Positions 1 to 9,181 of a DNA stretch of 64,000 nt are shown in pieces (the stretch's first letter is position 1; each line of letters opens with the position of its first letter). A model generated the notes under the pieces. That model made no database searches, was not told the DNA's origin, and saw only the letters and a list, made by a program, of their open reading frames with translations. The translations under genes were made by a program, and so were the position numbers. Source of the DNA: Leptospira_A sp046736045 (GTDB lineage Bacteria > Spirochaetota > Leptospiria > Leptospirales > Leptospiraceae); NCBI RefSeq assembly GCF_046736045.1, contig NZ_CP177134.1, positions 1,674,001 through 1,738,000 on the forward strand. Reading direction: 5' to 3'.

Positions 1-380
1 TCCGCTTCGTCGTGAACGTAAGGAGGGTCGTACATAACGATCTTTAATACTTTGTTTTTCAATCGCAATGCGGCCTCAAATGCCAAAACAGCACCTGAGG
101 AATGGCCGTATAAGTGTGCCTTGCCGCCGGCTATGTCGATCATTGCTTCGATGTCTTCCACTTCACGTTCGATGGAATAGGGTAAATTGTTTCCGCTGTC
201 ACCCCGACCCCGACGGTCATAGTTATAAACGGTAAACTTTGTAGAAAATACTTTCGCATCCTGAACAATCGGTATAAATTTCCGAAAGCAGCTAGCTCCG
301 GTTATATATATGAGTGCTGGTCCACTACCATAGACATCATATGCCAGGATGGTTCCGTCTTTTGATTTCGTTGTATTCAT
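1..380 (-). CDS. alpha/beta hydrolase, C-terminus beyond the window edge
   Basis: The reading frame starts at an ATG (380..378) and runs off the left edge, so about 126 N-terminal residues are visible. It opens MNTTKSKDGTILAYDVYGSG, followed by the oxyanion-region strand and a GHSSG nucleophile elbow near residue 97, which mark an alpha/beta hydrolase. The NYDRRGRGDSG segment before the elbow is also typical. The acid and histidine of the triad are outside the window. The substrate cannot be told. It is probably a soluble cytoplasmic esterase- or lactonase-like enzyme. Confidence 0.8.
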   Translation of the reverse strand, partial: MNTTKSKDGTILAYDVYGSGPALIYITGASCFRKFIPIVQDAKVFSTKFTVYNYDRRGRGDSGNNLPYSIEREVEDIEAMIDIAGGKAHLYGHSSGAVLAFEAALRLKNKVLKIVMYDPPYVHDEA

Positions 381-424
381 GATATAGATCCTCTTGTTAA
401 CTTGCAGATACGGTTGTATGAAAT

Positions 425-1000
425 TCAAACCTTTAATGAACCGCGAAATCCCCTGACGGCATAATAAGATTCCGCACCGTTATGATAGACGAAGACTTTG
501 TCGTAGCGAAAATCGGCAAAGATGGCGCCGCCGAGTTTTCTGATATCAGCAGGCGTTTCGATCCAGCTTGATGTTTTCGTATCGAAATTTCCAAGTTTTT
601 GCAACTCTCGGTATTGTTCTTCAGTTAAAAGTTCAACACCCATGGCAGTTGCCATATCAATAGCGCTATTTTCAGGTTTATGTTCTTTCCTTGATTCAAG
701 CGCCTTACGGTCGTAACAAATACTTCTGCGGCCTTTCGGACTTTCCGTTGAACAATCATAAAAAATGTATTCACCTGTCTTTTGATCATGACCTACAACA
801 TCCGGTTCACCGCCGGTAATTTCCATCTCATGTAGAGACCACAATTTATCCGTATGAGCTTCCAATTTTGTTTGTACTTTCGCCCATTCAATACCTTTAT
901 GGCGTTTCATGTTTTTCTCGAAACGTGCTTTTAACGTTTTGAGTAATTCGTCGCGTTGTTCCGGTGATAATTTCTTTTTATTGTTATTCGTCTTGGCCAT
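425..1000 (-). CDS. DUF4256 family protein
   Basis: A 191-residue protein of full family length that matches the DUF4256 pattern: a charged N-terminal helix (LSPEQRDELLKTLKARFEKN), a central GGEPDVVG...YIFYDCSTESPKGRRS block and a C-terminal WIETPADIRKLGGAIFADFRY...VFVYHNGAESYYAVRGFRG block. The biochemical role of the family is unknown. It has no signal peptide or membrane segment. It lies in a run of minus-strand genes but has no clear operon partner. Confidence 0.8.
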   Translation of the reverse strand: MAKTNNNKKKLSPEQRDELLKTLKARFEKNMKRHKGIEWAKVQTKLEAHTDKLWSLHEMEITGGEPDVVGHDQKTGEYIFYDCSTESPKGRRSICYDRKALESRKEHKPENSAIDMATAMGVELLTEEQYRELQKLGNFDTKTSSWIETPADIRKLGGAIFADFRYDKVFVYHNGAESYYAVRGFRGSLKV

Positions 1001-1009
1001 ATCTTATAT

Positions 1010-1288
1010 TTACTCTTTGCTTTCAAGTTCCTTCATTGATGTCGTTTTGGAGGGTTGGTATTCTTCCGTTAAATTGAAAACTCTTCCGATTTTTTGAGAG
1101 CAAGTAATGAAACTGATGATAGAGCATAATTCCGATATTTCATTATCGTTGAATGCTTCTCTCAGAATATCGAAATGATCTTTGGTAATTGATAAATGAT
1201 TCCATGCATCAAGAAAATCCGGATTGTGTCCGATTAATTTTTGGAAATTTGAATTTCCATATTCCGATAGTTCAATTCGTAAAGGCAT
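1010..1288 (-). CDS. short carboxymuconolactone decarboxylase/AhpD-like protein, possibly internally deleted
   Basis: This 92-residue ORF begins like members of the carboxymuconolactone decarboxylase family (IGHNPDFLDAWNHL) and ends like them (NDNEISELCSIISFITCSQKIGRVFNLTEEYQPS). The central helix pair that normally carries the CxxC or E/H active site appears to be missing between WNHL and SITKDH. It ends 10 bp before the DUF4256 start. It may be a degraded copy; the family call is tentative. Confidence 0.45.
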   Translation of the reverse strand: MPLRIELSEYGNSNFQKLIGHNPDFLDAWNHLSITKDHFDILREAFNDNEISELCSIISFITCSQKIGRVFNLTEEYQPSKTTSMKELESKE

Positions 1289-1372
1289 GTTTTGCGATCT
1301 CTCCTCTTGTTATTGATTCGGGTAAGTTTTTGTGTTTGTGGTTGATGATGAAAAAATAATAACTATATTCAT

Positions 1373-1705
1373 TCAATTGAATCTTTCATATTCGGATATG
1401 ATTGTTGCGGATCCTACTGATGGAGTAAAATATGTTTCTCTGATTTTTAAGTATTCAGGATCGGAAAAAAATTTATCCTTTTTGTCTTTGTTCTTGAAGA
1501 AGATTAGAAATACTCTGTTTATGGGTTTTCCATCTTCATTGATCAAAGTTTCTTGTATTTTGAAATCATACCGAAAGCCTCCCTCATAATTCTTCAAAAG
1601 AGGAGTCATTGCTTGCCGATAGCTGGTGTAAAGATTTTCATCTTTAATTTCCAGACCGACAACGGTTTCATAGGAGAGTAGAGTTTTTTCCGATTTATTT
1701 GTCAT
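1373..1705 (-). CDS. DUF1330 family protein
   Basis: A 110-residue ferredoxin-like-fold protein resembling DUF1330: VVGLEIKDENLYTSYRQAMTPLLKNYEGGFRYDF, then INRVFLIFFKNKDKKDKFFSDPEYLKIRETYF. Length and order of blocks fit a complete member. Function is unknown; no export signal is visible. The 84 bp to the next gene downstream hold nothing recognised. Confidence 0.7.
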   Translation of the reverse strand: MTNKSEKTLLSYETVVGLEIKDENLYTSYRQAMTPLLKNYEGGFRYDFKIQETLINEDGKPINRVFLIFFKNKDKKDKFFSDPEYLKIRETYFTPSVGSATIISEYERFN

Positions 1706-1831
1706 AGTTTGAATTTGAATGATGCCATGTGACTTGGTTGCAAAAATTTATTCTTTTTTAAAGAAAGCAAATCTTTATTATCAATATTCAAACCGGCTTG
1801 ACCAATGACCGGACTGCATTAAATACGAAAG

Positions 1832-2386
1832 ATGAAAAAAATAATTTTAGATTTAGCAGTAACCTTGGACGGCTTTATCGAAGGTCCGAATGGAGAAATT
1901 GATTGGTGTATAATGGACGATGATATGGACTTTGATGCTTTTTTATCAAGCATAGACACCATATTCTACGGTAGAATCAGTTATGATACTTGGGGCAATT
2001 TTCAGCCGGATCCAAAAGCCAGCCTAACGGAGCAAATGTTATGGAAAGGGGTACATTCAAAGAGAAAATTTGTTTTTTCCAGCCAAGACATGCAAGATAA
2101 AAATGCCACTTTCATAAGTTCCGATATAGCTAATCAGGTAATGGAACTCAAAAAACAGGAAGGGAAGGATATTTGGTTATACGGTGGAGCAAGTCTTATC
2201 AAGACATTTATCAATTTAAGTCTTATTGACATATACAGAATATCTGTGCATCCGATAGCTTTAGGAAGTGGGAAGCCATTGTTTGAAGATTTAAAAGAAC
2301 GAATCAAATTGAAATTGATCAAAACCAATGTTTTCAAATCGGGAGTTGTACAATTGATTTATGAGACTCAACCTACTTTGTCGTAG
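1832..2386 (+). CDS. dihydrofolate-reductase-like (RibD C-terminal domain) protein
   Basis: A 184-residue protein with the YyaP/YwjB-type RibD C-terminal fold. The N-terminal strand and loop MKKIILDLAVTLDGFIEGPNGEIDW and the C-terminal IWLYGGASLIKTFINLSLIDIYRISVHPIALGSGKPLF are diagnostic and include the NADPH-binding GG. It is a single-domain, soluble protein. The ATG and downstream sequence fit full length. Substrate is unknown: members annotated as dihydrofolate reductase family rarely have proven DHFR activity. A broken relative lies at 12008-12157. Confidence 0.8.
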   Translation: MKKIILDLAVTLDGFIEGPNGEIDWCIMDDDMDFDAFLSSIDTIFYGRISYDTWGNFQPDPKASLTEQMLWKGVHSKRKFVFSSQDMQDKNATFISSDIANQVMELKKQEGKDIWLYGGASLIKTFINLSLIDIYRISVHPIALGSGKPLFEDLKERIKLKLIKTNVFKSGVVQLIYETQPTLS

Positions 2387-2444
2387 TTTGAGCCCCGAAG
2401 AGATATTTAGAGTATTAGGTGTAACTATTGGCCAAGCCAAGCCC

Positions 2445-4301
2445 TTACTTGGGCTCGACCTGACTTACGTCTCTAACCGCTCCGGTATGCGCGGAAGTTG
2501 TCATTGCGGCATACGCACGTAAGGCGGGAGAAACAACTCTTTTGCGGGATTTCGGTTTCCATGCGTCTTTGCCTTTGTTTTCCATTGCTTCTCTGCGTTT
2601 TGCGAGATCCGCATCTGAGATTCTGAGATGAATGGATCTGTCCGGGATATCGATTTCGATCGTATCACCTTCCTCTACAAGCCCGATCGCTCCACCTTCG
2701 GCGGCTTCCGGAGAAACATGGCCGATGGAAAGTCCGGAAGTTCCTCCCGAGAATCTCCCATCGGTAAGAAGCGCACATGCTTTCCCTAAACCTTTTGATT
2801 TTAAATAGGTAGTAGGATACAACATCTCTTGCATTCCCGGGCCACCCTTTGGTCCTTCATAACGTATAACTACGATATCACCTTCGACAACTTCGTTGCC
2901 TAAAATTTTGGAAACTGCTTCTTCCTGGCTTTCCATCACGCGGGCTCTGCCTTTGAATTTCCAAATCGATTCGTCCACTCCGGCAGTCTTGACGATGCAA
3001 CCTTCGGGAGCAATATTTCCGTAAAGAACCGCGAGTCCTCCTTCCTTGGAATACGAGTGCTCCACTTCGCGGATACATCCATGTTCTCGGTCCAAATCGA
3101 GTTCCGGCCAACGTTTCGATTGAGAGAATGCTTCCGTTGTAGGAACTCCTCCCGGTGCCGCAGAGAATAATGCAAATGCCTTGGATCCGGCATTCTGACG
3201 GACGATATCCCAATCTTCCAAAGCTTTTCCTAATGTAGGGGAGTGAACCGTAGGAACATCTCTATTGATCAAGCCGGCTCGGTCCAATTCGGCAAGGATT
3301 CCAATGACTCCTCCCGCTCTATGCACGTCTTCCATATGATACTTCTGACTCGCGGGAGCTACTTTACAAATGCATGGTGTTCTTCGGGAGATTTTATCGA
3401 TATCTTCCATTTTAAAATTGATACCGGCTTCATTTGCTGCGGCAAGAATATGGAGCACAGTATTTGTGGAACCGCCCATGGCAACATCCAAACTCATCGC
3501 GTTTTGGAATGCTTGGTAATTTGCGATGTTTCTCGGAAGAACGGATTCATCGTCTTGTTCATAATATCGTTTTGTAATTTCAACGATCAGTTTGCCTGCA
3601 GTTAAAAATAATTGCCTTCTGTCCGCATGAGTGGCAAGAGTCGAACCATTGCCCGGAAGCGAAAGGCCCAAAGCCTCTGTCAGACAGTTCATCGAATTTG
3701 CAGTAAACATACCGGAGCAGGAACCGCAAGTCGGACACGCGGAACGTTCTATCTCGGCTACTTTTTCGTCAGAGACATTGGGATCTCCGGCTTCTATCAT
3801 TGCGTCGATCAAATCAAGTTTACGAATTTCTCCGCCCCAATTTACTTTTCCGGCTTCCATCGGGCCTCCGGAAACGAAAATGGTCGGGACATTCAGTCTG
3901 AGTGCGGCCATCAACATGCCGGGAGTGATTTTATCACAATTGGAAATACAAATGAGTGCGTCTGCGGTATGAGCGTTTAACATATATTCGACGGAATCCG
4001 CGATCAGATCCCGGCTCGGAAGAGAATATAACATCCCGCTATGACCCATAGCGATACCGTCGTCTACCGCGATGGTATTGAATTCTTTTGCGACTCCGCC
4101 GGCTTTTTCGATTTCTCGGGCAACCAATTGACCCAAGTCTTTGAGATGTACGTGACCGGGGACGAACTGGGTGAAAGAGTTGGCGATTGCAATGATCGGT
4201 TTCCCGAAATCATTGTCTTTCATACCGGTTGCGCGCCAAAGGGCTCTTGCACCGGCCATATTGCGTCCATGGGTGGAGGTACGGGATCTGTACTGAGGCA
4301 T
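2445..4301 (-). CDS. ilvD: dihydroxy-acid dehydratase
   Basis: Catalyses dehydration of 2,3-dihydroxy-isovalerate and -methylvalerate in valine/isoleucine synthesis, a cytoplasmic Fe-S enzyme. The 618-residue length is normal. Visible family motifs include NSFTQFVPGHVHLKDLGQ, ISNCDKITPGMLMAA, the Fe-S ligand region SACPTCGSCSGMFTANSMNCL, GGSTNTVLH and LTDGRFSGGTSG. I place the start at the ATG at 4301 (MPQYRSRT) rather than seven codons upstream, because a GGAAG Shine-Dalgarno sits just before it. It stands alone with no other ilv gene adjacent. Confidence 0.95.
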   Translation of the reverse strand: MPQYRSRTSTHGRNMAGARALWRATGMKDNDFGKPIIAIANSFTQFVPGHVHLKDLGQLVAREIEKAGGVAKEFNTIAVDDGIAMGHSGMLYSLPSRDLIADSVEYMLNAHTADALICISNCDKITPGMLMAALRLNVPTIFVSGGPMEAGKVNWGGEIRKLDLIDAMIEAGDPNVSDEKVAEIERSACPTCGSCSGMFTANSMNCLTEALGLSLPGNGSTLATHADRRQLFLTAGKLIVEITKRYYEQDDESVLPRNIANYQAFQNAMSLDVAMGGSTNTVLHILAAANEAGINFKMEDIDKISRRTPCICKVAPASQKYHMEDVHRAGGVIGILAELDRAGLINRDVPTVHSPTLGKALEDWDIVRQNAGSKAFALFSAAPGGVPTTEAFSQSKRWPELDLDREHGCIREVEHSYSKEGGLAVLYGNIAPEGCIVKTAGVDESIWKFKGRARVMESQEEAVSKILGNEVVEGDIVVIRYEGPKGGPGMQEMLYPTTYLKSKGLGKACALLTDGRFSGGTSGLSIGHVSPEAAEGGAIGLVEEGDTIEIDIPDRSIHLRISDADLAKRREAMENKGKDAWKPKSRKRVVSPALRAYAAMTTSAHTGAVRDVSQVEPK

Positions 4302-4434
4302 AATTAACGCTTCCTGTTGCAATATTAGACGTCGAGTGTTTTACTCTGCTAATCAGGAAGTTTGATCGTCCGGTTTTCGTTTTTTTTCAAGCGAACCCCG
4401 TCATGATTGGCTGATGGGCGGTGGTTCAATGATC

Positions 4435-4785
4435 TTATTTCCGTAATATTTTATCCATAGCCTTTCCTCTTGCCAATTCATCAATTAGTTTGTCGAGGTA
4501 ACGGATATTTTTCATAAGTCCCTCTTCCATCTCTTCTATTTTATATCCGCAAATAGTACCCTTGATGAGTGAAACATTGTCATTTATGCGTGGCGCTTGT
4601 TCAAAAAATTCTTCAAAATTGATTTTTTGATTCAGTTGTTTTTGCAAAGTTTTTTCATCATATCCGGTGAGCCAAAAAATAATTTTATCAACTTCTGATT
4701 TGGTTCGGCCTTTCTTCTCAGCTTTTTGCAAATAGAGAGGATAAACACTCGCAAAGGATGTTGTAAAAATCTTTGGTTGTTTCAT
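4435..4785 (-). CDS. DUF2200 family protein
   Basis: A 116-residue protein beginning MKQPKIFTTSFASVYPLYLQKAEKKGRTKSEVDKIIFWLTGYDE, the signature of DUF2200, with the conserved GYKIEEMEEGLMKNIRYLDKLIDELARGK C-terminus. The start at 4785 is preceded by an AAGGAAAG Shine-Dalgarno, favouring it over a longer frame. It lies directly downstream of the tetR-type gene and may be co-transcribed. Function unknown. Confidence 0.75.
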   Translation of the reverse strand: MKQPKIFTTSFASVYPLYLQKAEKKGRTKSEVDKIIFWLTGYDEKTLQKQLNQKINFEEFFEQAPRINDNVSLIKGTICGYKIEEMEEGLMKNIRYLDKLIDELARGKAMDKILRK

Positions 4786-4829
4786 TTGACTTTCCTTTAT
4801 ATTTATAGCTAATATCTGTTTGGTGAATA

Positions 4830-5390
4830 TTATTCCGACCATCCATTTTTTAGAATTTCAAAAAGTGCTTCAAGAGCTTTTCCGGGATGAGTGGCATTGC
4901 TTGCCCTGTAGAACGCATCCGAAATAAAATGTGCAATGGACTCGGCTTCCACTTCACTCAACTTTGCCTTAGCCTCCTTTTGAAGAACTTTCGCGAGTGA
5001 GCTCTCGTATCTCATCATGATCTGTCTCTCATAAACAGAAAGCTCCGGTGTTGATTTGATCAGGTTTCTAAAGTCTCGAACTAGTTTGCGATTTGCCGGA
5101 TTAAATGCAGGATTCTTCATCCCAAAATCGCGGAGAGCATCAAGTATTGAAACCCCTTTTTTTCGGGATACGACAGCTTCGATGAGTCTCTCTTCTCTTT
5201 CAATGTCCTCGTCGAAAACAAGAGACTCTTTGTTTGAAAAATAATTAAACAAAGTCGGTACTGAAACATTGGCAAGTTTGGCTATTTCGGCTGTAGTAAC
5301 TTCATGATACCCGCGTTCAATAAAAAGTTTAGTCGCCATATCGGAGATGGCCTTGCGGGTTTGTTTCTTTTTTAATTCTCTTAGTCCCAA
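4830..5390 (-). CDS. TetR family transcriptional regulator
   Basis: 186 residues with an N-terminal TetR helix-turn-helix (ISDMATKLFIERGYHEVTTAEIAKLANVSVPTLFNYFSNKESLVF, about residues 16-60) and an all-helical ligand domain. It is divergent from two FAD monooxygenase genes across about 120 bp holding a perfect 15-bp inverted repeat, so it most likely represses those genes and itself, with release by a small aromatic or drug-like ligand. The ligand is an inference from its neighbours. Confidence 0.88.
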   Translation of the reverse strand: MGLRELKKKQTRKAISDMATKLFIERGYHEVTTAEIAKLANVSVPTLFNYFSNKESLVFDEDIEREERLIEAVVSRKKGVSILDALRDFGMKNPAFNPANRKLVRDFRNLIKSTPELSVYERQIMMRYESSLAKVLQKEAKAKLSEVEAESIAHFISDAFYRASNATHPGKALEALFEILKNGWSE

Positions 5391-5430
5391 AACGAAAACC
5401 TCTTTTTTTTAGTCGAAATCAACATCCAGT

Positions 5431-5470
5431 AAAATTATATTGACTAAAATATTTAAGTCAATATAATTTT
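5431..5470. promoter_or_regulatory. perfect inverted repeat, probable TetR operator
   Basis: Arms AAAATTATATTGACT (5431-5445) and AGTCAATATAATTTT (5456-5470) are exact complements around a 10-bp spacer. The site lies in the divergent intergenic region between the TetR gene and the monooxygenases. A palindrome there fits a dimeric repressor operator overlapping both promoters. Confidence 0.7.
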
Positions 5471-5510
5471 ATTTAAAATCCTGCGTCTAAAGTAAAAAAG
5501 GAGATTCACT

Positions 5511-6659
5511 ATGACTCAAATTAATCACACTCCGATTGCAATCATCGGCGCCGGGCTCGGTGGCTTGACACTCGCGCGCGTCCTCCACGTTCATGGTATC
5601 GCAGCAACAATCTACGAAGCTGAAATCTCAGCAAACGCGCGTAAGCAGGGAGGTATGCTCGATATTCATGAATACAACGGGCAGATCGCACTCAAAGAAG
5701 CAGGGCTTTTCGATCAGTTCTTAAAAATCATCAATGCCGGAGCTCAGGCGTCTAAGATACTCGATAAAGATGGCAACGTCCTGCTTGATGAACCCGATGA
5801 TGGCACTGGCGGCCGACCTGAAGTTCTGAGAGGAGACCTTCGCCAGATTTTGTTGAACTCACTTCCCGCCGGTACGATTTGCTGGGGGCACAAAGTGAAT
5901 GCGGTGTCTTCTGTGGGAAGCGGGCGGCACGAAGTGACTTTTGCTAACGGTTCCGTAGTGACGACTGATCTACTCGTTGGTGCCGATGGTGCTTGGTCGA
6001 AAGTTCGTCCACTTCTTTCCGAGGCGAAACCTGAGTATGTAGGTACCACATTCATCGAGACCTTTTTATTGGACAGCGACACTCGTCACAAAGCGAGTGC
6101 GGAAGCGGTTGGCGGTGGTGCTATGTATGCGCTTTCGCCGGGAAAAGGGATTGCCGCGCATCGTGAACCTAACGGGGTTCTACACACATACGTGCAGTTG
6201 AACAAGCCAAAGGATTGGTTTGACAGCATCGACTTCTCTGACCCGAAACATGCCTTAGCCTGTATCGCCAAAGAATTCGACGGTTGGGCTCCGGAGTTAA
6301 CAGCGCTTATCATCGACGGCGAGACGAATCCGGTGCTTCGTCCTATCCACACCCTCCCGACCGAACATAGATGGGATCGCATTCTCGGTGTTACATTGCT
6401 TGGCGACGCCGCACACCTGATGCCGCCTTCCGGTGAAGGAGCCAATCTCGCAATGTTCGACGGTGCGGAGCTTGGGAAGTTTATAGCAGCAAACACCGGT
6501 AATATGGAAGACGCACTCATCGCTTATGAAGAGCAACTTTTCCCACGCAGTGCTTCCGAAGCTATCGATTCGGAAGGAGTCCTCGATATGTGTCTCGGAG
6601 CAAACGCACCTCAGAGTCTGGTTGATTTTTTCACCAGCGTGAAACAGCCCGTCAATTAA
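5511..6659 (+). CDS. FAD-dependent monooxygenase, TetX-like
   Basis: 382 residues, the usual size of class A flavoprotein hydroxylases of the TetX type. The Rossmann FAD-binding motif GAGLGGLTLARVL is near residues 14-26, the DG motif (LLVGADGAWSKVR) near residue 160 and the second FAD motif GDAAHLMPPSGEGANLAM near residue 298. It uses NAD(P)H and O2 to hydroxylate a small aromatic or polyketide-like compound in the cytoplasm. An AAAAAGGAG ribosome site precedes the ATG. It is first in a two-gene set with another monooxygenase and probably under the divergent TetR protein. True tetracycline activity is unproven. Confidence 0.85.
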   Translation: MTQINHTPIAIIGAGLGGLTLARVLHVHGIAATIYEAEISANARKQGGMLDIHEYNGQIALKEAGLFDQFLKIINAGAQASKILDKDGNVLLDEPDDGTGGRPEVLRGDLRQILLNSLPAGTICWGHKVNAVSSVGSGRHEVTFANGSVVTTDLLVGADGAWSKVRPLLSEAKPEYVGTTFIETFLLDSDTRHKASAEAVGGGAMYALSPGKGIAAHREPNGVLHTYVQLNKPKDWFDSIDFSDPKHALACIAKEFDGWAPELTALIIDGETNPVLRPIHTLPTEHRWDRILGVTLLGDAAHLMPPSGEGANLAMFDGAELGKFIAANTGNMEDALIAYEEQLFPRSASEAIDSEGVLDMCLGANAPQSLVDFFTSVKQPVN

Positions 6660-6680
6660 CTAATATTATATGGAATACTT

Positions 6681-8207
6681 ATGAAGAATAACAATCAACA
6701 ATCGATTTACGATGTAATCATTTCCGGCGCAGGACCAGTAGGACTAATGCTCGCCTGTGAACTGGCCTTGGCCAAATGTTCAGTCTTAATACTGGAAAAG
6801 GCGGAGAACCCGCACTCACCCTTAAAACAAATTCCTTTCGGGATACGCGGACTCTCGGCACCTTCGATTGAAGCGTTGTACCGCCGCGGGTTGCTAAAAG
6901 AACTTGAGGTACATAAACGACTTAAAAATCCCCACCAGAATGCAGGAGTTGGATCGCGTCGCCAGGTTGGACACTTTGCGGGCATTCCGTTTCATGACGG
7001 TGATATTGATACCTCACAGTGGAAGCATCGTTTGCCAAGTTCAACTGACACGAGTTTGATTTCGGAGATGGAGGAGTTGGAAACCGTGCTGGCCCGCCGC
7101 GCAGAAGCTTTGGGTGTAGAGCTCAGGCGTGGATTTGCTATAACTGATTTTCATCAAACCGCAGACGAAGTCTTCGTTCAGTCAGGTGATCTATCTTTTA
7201 AAGGTAAATGGCTCGTGGGTTGTGATGGAAGTCGTAGTGTTGTTCGTAAAATTGGCGGTTTTGAATTTGCCGGTACGGAACCGGAATTTACCGGCTATAC
7301 CACTCAAGTGGAGATTGCTGATCCGGAGAAACTTAAACCGGGCCGCAACCTAACACCGACAGGAATGTATTTGCAATCCCAACCGGGTTATCTGGTAATT
7401 CAAGATTTTGACGGCGGGGCATTTCATGGTTCAGAAAAACCAATCACGCTTGAACATGTTCAGGAAGTGTTGCGCCGCATCTCGGATACCGACGTTACTA
7501 TCAGTGCCTTACATATCGCAACTACATGGACCGACCGGGCACGGCAGGCCATAACCTATCGAAAGCAGAGGGTATTTTTAGCCGGTGATGCTGCGCACAT
7601 TCACGCGCCGTTGGGAGGTCAAGGGCTTAATCTTGGGTTAGGTGATGCTATGAATCTGGGTTGGAAGCTTGCCGCAACGATTCAAGAGAAAGCTCCGGAG
7701 AGTCTGTTGAACAGCTATTATGCGGAACGGCACCCAATCGGTGCGCAGGTTTTGGATTGGTCACGTGCCCAGGTTGCGATCATGAAACCGGATCCACATG
7801 CCCGCGCGGTGAATTCGATTGTCCGCGACCTCATGAGTACCAGGGACGGGGCAACTTACTTCGCGGAACGTGTGTGGGGTATATCATTAAAGTATGATTT
7901 TGAGGGAGAACATGCTTTGGTGGGCCATAGCGTTCCCAACTTCGAGTTGGAAGACGATACTAGAATCGGCGAGTTCATGCACGATGGCCAATGGATACTG
8001 CTTGATTTTAATACAAATGCTTCACTTAAAATTTTTGCGAATGAATACGGCAATCGGATGAAGTATGTTAGCGGCCGGTCGAAAGATTCATTTGGCTTGA
8101 GCACTGTACTGATACGTCCCGATGGATTTGTCGCCTGGGCTTCTGACAGCGAAACTGATGATGAGCAATCAATCAGGCAAGAGATTGCTCCATGGTTTGC
8201 CCGGTAG
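6681..8207 (+). CDS. FAD-binding monooxygenase (PheA/TfdB-type) with thioredoxin-like C-terminus
   Basis: 508 residues. GAGPVGLMLACELALA (about residues 16-31) binds the FAD ADP moiety, GCDGSRSVVRK is the DG motif and FLAGDAAHIHAPLGGQGLNLGLGDAMNLGWKLA is the GD motif of class A hydroxylases. A C-terminal extension of about 110 residues resembles the thioredoxin-like domain of phenol or rifampicin-type monooxygenases. It follows the TetX-like gene by 21 bp, so the two are likely co-transcribed and may act on one compound. Substrate unknown. Confidence 0.85.
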   Translation: MKNNNQQSIYDVIISGAGPVGLMLACELALAKCSVLILEKAENPHSPLKQIPFGIRGLSAPSIEALYRRGLLKELEVHKRLKNPHQNAGVGSRRQVGHFAGIPFHDGDIDTSQWKHRLPSSTDTSLISEMEELETVLARRAEALGVELRRGFAITDFHQTADEVFVQSGDLSFKGKWLVGCDGSRSVVRKIGGFEFAGTEPEFTGYTTQVEIADPEKLKPGRNLTPTGMYLQSQPGYLVIQDFDGGAFHGSEKPITLEHVQEVLRRISDTDVTISALHIATTWTDRARQAITYRKQRVFLAGDAAHIHAPLGGQGLNLGLGDAMNLGWKLAATIQEKAPESLLNSYYAERHPIGAQVLDWSRAQVAIMKPDPHARAVNSIVRDLMSTRDGATYFAERVWGISLKYDFEGEHALVGHSVPNFELEDDTRIGEFMHDGQWILLDFNTNASLKIFANEYGNRMKYVSGRSKDSFGLSTVLIRPDGFVAWASDSETDDEQSIRQEIAPWFAR

Positions 8208-8262
8208 TTCGGAGTTTCAATATCATCTAATTCGCCAAACCGATTTTATATCATTATCATAT

Positions 8263-8652
8263 TCAATCGTTAGGTTCCCAAAGTTCTATTTTGTTTCCTT
8301 CAATGTCCAAGATATGAATGAATTTCCCGAATTCAGATGTTTCAACTTCATCAATAATGGTTACACCTTCTTTCTTTAATTCCTCAACTAAGGTTTCCAG
8401 ATTTTCTACCACATAATTGATCATATAGTCTTTTGCCGAAGGCTGAAAATATTCCGTTGTTTCGGCAAATGGACTCCATTGTGTAGCTCCATTTTTTGTC
8501 GTGTCGGCAGCTTGCCGCCATTCGAAAGTTGCACCATATTGGTTGGTGTCTAACCCGAGATGAGTTTTATACCATTCTCTGATTTTATCGGGGTCTTTGC
8601 ATTTGAAAAAAATGCCGCCAATGCCTGTTACTTTTTTTATCTTATCTTTCAT
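8263..8652 (-). CDS. VOC (glyoxalase/bleomycin-resistance) family protein
   Basis: A 129-residue protein with two VOC half-repeats: TGIGGIFFKCKDPDKIREWYKTHLGLD at the start and IDEVETSEFGKFIHILDIEGNKIELWEPND at the end. The terminal E in KIELWE is a usual metal ligand. It converges with the upstream monooxygenase gene. Catalytic activity cannot be predicted from the fold. Confidence 0.8.
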   Translation of the reverse strand: MKDKIKKVTGIGGIFFKCKDPDKIREWYKTHLGLDTNQYGATFEWRQAADTTKNGATQWSPFAETTEYFQPSAKDYMINYVVENLETLVEELKKEGVTIIDEVETSEFGKFIHILDIEGNKIELWEPND

Positions 8653-8686
8653 GCTTTATCCTTTGTTTTGTTATCATTGATTATTC

Positions 8687-8770
8687 CGCATAACGAACTA
8701 GTCTTAGCAATGTTGTTTGTAATACACGGGGTTGCTAAGCAAAATTACAGCGTATATGTACAGTTATACG
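8687..8770 (-). repeat. shortened attC-like site, outlier of the array repeat
   Basis: Starts CGCATAACGAACTAG and ends GTTATACG, the same end boxes as the array repeats. The inner stem is CTTAGCAA/TTGCTAAG. It is 84 bp instead of about 173 because the branched middle is absent. It sits immediately 3' of vapC, the position a cassette recombination site should have. Confidence 0.65.
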
Positions 8771-8782
8771 AAGTGGCGAAAT

Positions 8783-9181
8783 TTATAAAGTCCAATCTTC
8801 AATTTTTAGATTTTTAACTCTTTTAAACTCTTTTGTATTATTAGTAATAAAAGTTAAGTTTCTTGAAATAGCTTGAGCAGCCAATAAAGCATCAATAGAG
8901 CCAATTAAATTCCCTGATTTTTTCAAATCAGCTTTAATGATTCCAAATGCTTGAGTATCTGATTGTTCAAATGGTAGAATTTCAAAAATAGATAAGAATT
9001 CAAATAAAGAGAGTTTATTTTTTTCTTTGTGTTCACTATTTTCTATACCAAATTCAAGCTCTGCCAGAGTTAATGATGAAATAAAAATTCCTTTGTTATA
9101 ATTTTTTTTTAATTTATCTAAAAGAATAGTGCTCTTCTTTTTAATAAGAAAAATACAAATGTTCGTATCCAAAAGAAACAT
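8783..9181 (-). CDS. vapC: VapC-type PIN-domain ribonuclease toxin
   Basis: 132 residues. MFLLDTNICIFLIKKKS gives the first PIN acidic residue; LAELEFGIENS, GSIDALLAAQAISRNLTFITNNTKEFKRV supply the others. VapC toxins cleave RNA, often initiator tRNA or rRNA, until bound by VapB. Its ATG overlaps the vapB stop codon (TAATG), so translation is coupled. The pair lies between an attC-like relic and a half-site, as if it were a stray cassette. Confidence 0.92.
   Translation of the reverse strand: MFLLDTNICIFLIKKKSTILLDKLKKNYNKGIFISSLTLAELEFGIENSEHKEKNKLSLFEFLSIFEILPFEQSDTQAFGIIKADLKKSGNLIGSIDALLAAQAISRNLTFITNNTKEFKRVKNLKIEDWTL

Noticed and set aside
2878..3980. Several antisense and shifted frames inside ilvD
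   Set aside because: Shadows of a strongly conserved, complete enzyme gene.
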